Assembly (NCBI RefSeq): GCF_000954115.1 | Contig: NZ_CP010797.1 | Coordinates: 3,100,001 to 3,164,000 of the forward strand | DNA: 64,000 bases | Direction: 5' to 3' | Origin: Rhodococcus sp. B7740 | Lineage (GTDB): Bacteria > Actinomycetota > Actinomycetes > Mycobacteriales > Mycobacteriaceae | Shown: positions 61,676-64,000 of the stretch, piece by piece | Layout of the letters: each line of letters begins with the position of its first letter | How positions within the stretch are numbered: position 1 is the stretch's first letter | Notes under the pieces: model-generated | The model's database searches: none | What the model was told of the DNA's origin: nothing | The model's input: the letters and a program-made list of their open reading frames with translations, nothing else | Program-made: the position numbers and the translations under genes

Positions 61676-62090
61676 CTGATCGATAATTCACAAACCGCGC
61701 GGACCTTTTCTTTCGATCCGTGCTGCCATTTCTCGGTGACTTCGTTGCGGCCACGTTAACTCTGCGCAAAGGCGCGGTTTCCGTTCTCTGTAAATCTATT
61801 TTGCCTTGTGAACCACCTCACTTAGCGCTATCTATTTGTCCCCGAAACGGATATTCATATACAGCGAACGAATGACTCTTCGTGGCAGGATTATGTCCAG
61901 TGTTCGCACGTCTCGTCGGGGGACGCCAGATATTCGACGCTCTTGTTGTGCATCGGCGCACTACGGGGCGCTATTCGGCGTGCGGGAAGCCCCAGCTCCA
62001 TTCGAGTACGGACCGACACGATGGGTAGCTCATGAAGACCGATGTTTCTGTGTTGCAGCCGGGTTCACTGCTCCATGACGCGGCGGCAGC
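61676..62090. other. Intergenic region with a candidate promoter
   Basis: About 415 bases between the glycosidase gene and the GT4 gene, AT-rich on the left. The best promoter candidate is TTGTGA at 61806-61811 with a 17-base spacer and TATCTA at 61829-61834, pointing right. This would leave an mRNA leader of about 250 bases before 62091. A frame at 61836-62078 starts with TTG and is not convincing. Confidence 0.45.
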
Positions 62091-63220
62091 ATGACCGACC
62101 GCCTCCGCGTGGCCATTGCGCACGACTACCTCACCCAGCGCGGTGGTGCCGAGAAGGTCGTCCTGGCCATGGCCCGCGCCTTCCCCGACGCACCCATCTA
62201 CACCACGCTCTTCGAGCCGTCGACGACGTTCCCGGAGTTCTCCGATCTCGACGTACGCCCGTCGTCCTTGAACCGAATCGGTTTCCTACGCAAGAACCAC
62301 CGTGCCGCGCTTCCGTTGCTGCCCTTCGCATCCTCCTCGATCGAGATCGATGCCGACGTGGTGCTCACCAGTACCAGCGGTTGGGCACACGGCTTTCACA
62401 CCTCGGGACGCAAACTCGTCTACTGCTATTCACCTGCGCGTTGGTTGTACGAATCGCAGATGTACCTGGGGGAAAGTCGCAGCCCCGTCAAACGTGTTGC
62501 CCTCAAGACGCTTTCGTACCCGCTTCGCCAGTGGGATCGACGGGCGGCCCTCTCGGCAGACCGTTACCTCGCCATCTCCACGGTGGTGCAACAGCGCATC
62601 AGCGACGCGTACGGCATCTCGTCGACCGTCGTACCCGCACCGTTCACCGTCGAGACAGCGCCGGCCGAATCGATACCCGACGCCGCCGCGTGGCTGGGCG
62701 CAGACGGCTACTACCTGTGCATCTCCCGCCTGCTTCCGTACAAGAACGTCGACAAGGTGATGGCGGCCTTCGCCGACACCGATCGCAAGCTGATCGTCGT
62801 CGGACGCGGCCCGGAGGCCGATCGACTGCGAAAGCTCAAGTCCGACAACGTCCTCATGCTCAGTGACCTGACCTCGGGACAGATGACCTGGCTCTACCAG
62901 GGCTGTAACGGTTTGATCGCCGCGAGCTATGAAGATTACGGATTGACCCCCATCGAAGCGGGTCATCACGGCAAGCCCAGCGCAGTGTTGCGCTGGGGCG
63001 GCTTCCTCGACACCGTCGACGAGGGCGTGACCGGAGTGTACTTCGATGAGCCCCAGCCGGATTCGATCTCCAACGCGATCGACGCCCTGGAACGCACGCA
63101 CTGGGAGCCGTCGAAGATCCAGAACCACATGGAGCAGTTCAGCGAAGAACGCTTCGCAGCCGAGTTGGACGCCGCAGTGACAGACATTCATGCAGGACAT
63201 ATGGAGAGGACGGCGTCGCG

Positions 63221-63224
<4 letters not shown>
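62091..63224 (+). CDS. GT4-family glycosyltransferase (WbaZ-type)
   Basis: 377 residues. It begins LRVAIAHDYLTQRGGAEKVVLAMARAFPDAPIYT, a mark of GT4 mannosyltransferases of the WbaZ group. It has YSPARWLYE in the acceptor domain, YYLCISRLLPYKNVDKV, and the donor site ASYEDYGLTPIEAGHHGKPSAVL with EX7E-like glutamates. GDP-mannose or a related GDP sugar is the likely donor by family and by the adjacent gmd-like gene, whose start overlaps its stop by four bases (ATGA). Confidence 0.88.

Positions 63225-64000
<776 letters not shown>

Noticed and set aside
61836..62078. 80-codon frame before the GT4 gene
   Set aside because: Starts with TTG, lacks a Shine-Dalgarno sequence and shows no protein-like features; probably leader RNA.

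Overview
The window is high-GC actinobacterial DNA. It most likely comes from a mycolic-acid bacterium of the Rhodococcus/Rhodococcoides type. This rests on an IdeR-type iron box, a CIRCE element, many start codons sitting about 6-7 nt after a TANNNT -10 box (leaderless starts), TetR-controlled oxygenases, and actinobacterial-style Wzz/BY-kinases. The genus is inferred from gene content only. No rRNA, tRNA, CRISPR array or intact insertion sequence was seen.

Region 1 (1-14.9 kb) is mixed chromosomal content. It holds a PAS sensor cut by the window edge; an MFS exporter/ArsR/CopC run with a palindrome just before the promoter -10 box; a TetR regulator convergent with an AurF-like diiron oxygenase; a small membrane protein under a perfect CIRCE repeat; a PAS-GGDEF protein; a methyltransferase; a leaderless 22-codon ORF coupled to a DinB-like gene; an iron-siderophore binding lipoprotein behind an IdeR box; a compact second Tat translocase (tatA-tatC-tatB) directly behind a Tat-exported intradiol-dioxygenase-like lipoprotein; and an MpaB-type oxygenase divergent from a TetR gene around a shared palindrome.

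Region 2 (14.9-64 kb) is almost entirely surface polysaccharide biosynthesis. From 14.9 to 32.2 kb there are a Wzz protein, a complete BY-kinase, SGNH hydrolases, glycosyltransferases, hexapeptide acetyltransferases, a Wzx flippase, a Wzy-like protein, a glycosidase lipoprotein and a large acyltransferase-SGNH protein. From about 32.3 to 42.8 kb the base composition drops visibly and the genes change: a second Wzy/WaaL-like protein, SGNH protein, WecG/TagA glycosyltransferase, GT4, GT2, serine-acetyltransferase-like protein, pyruvyltransferase, nitroreductase-like protein and a second flippase. This looks like an exchangeable serotype-type island. From 42.8 to 50.2 kb come fcl and gmd (GDP-fucose synthesis), ugd (UDP-glucuronate), and two near-identical initiating sugar-phosphate transferases.

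From 58.5 down to 50.5 kb is one tight seven-gene run in which polymerisation/export regulators (a BY-kinase with its Walker A lysine replaced by arginine, and a Wzz protein) alternate with three lipoprotein lipases, an integral membrane acyltransferase and a CE6-like esterase. I regard this as the most interesting unit: it looks like a machine for adding and removing acyl groups on an exported glycan or glycolipid. The window ends with a third Wzy/WaaL-like protein, a second glycosidase, a GT4 and a second gmd-like gene cut by the window edge. Together the genes supply nucleotide sugars, prime the lipid carrier, build and flip repeat units, control chain length and decorate the product with acyl and pyruvyl groups.
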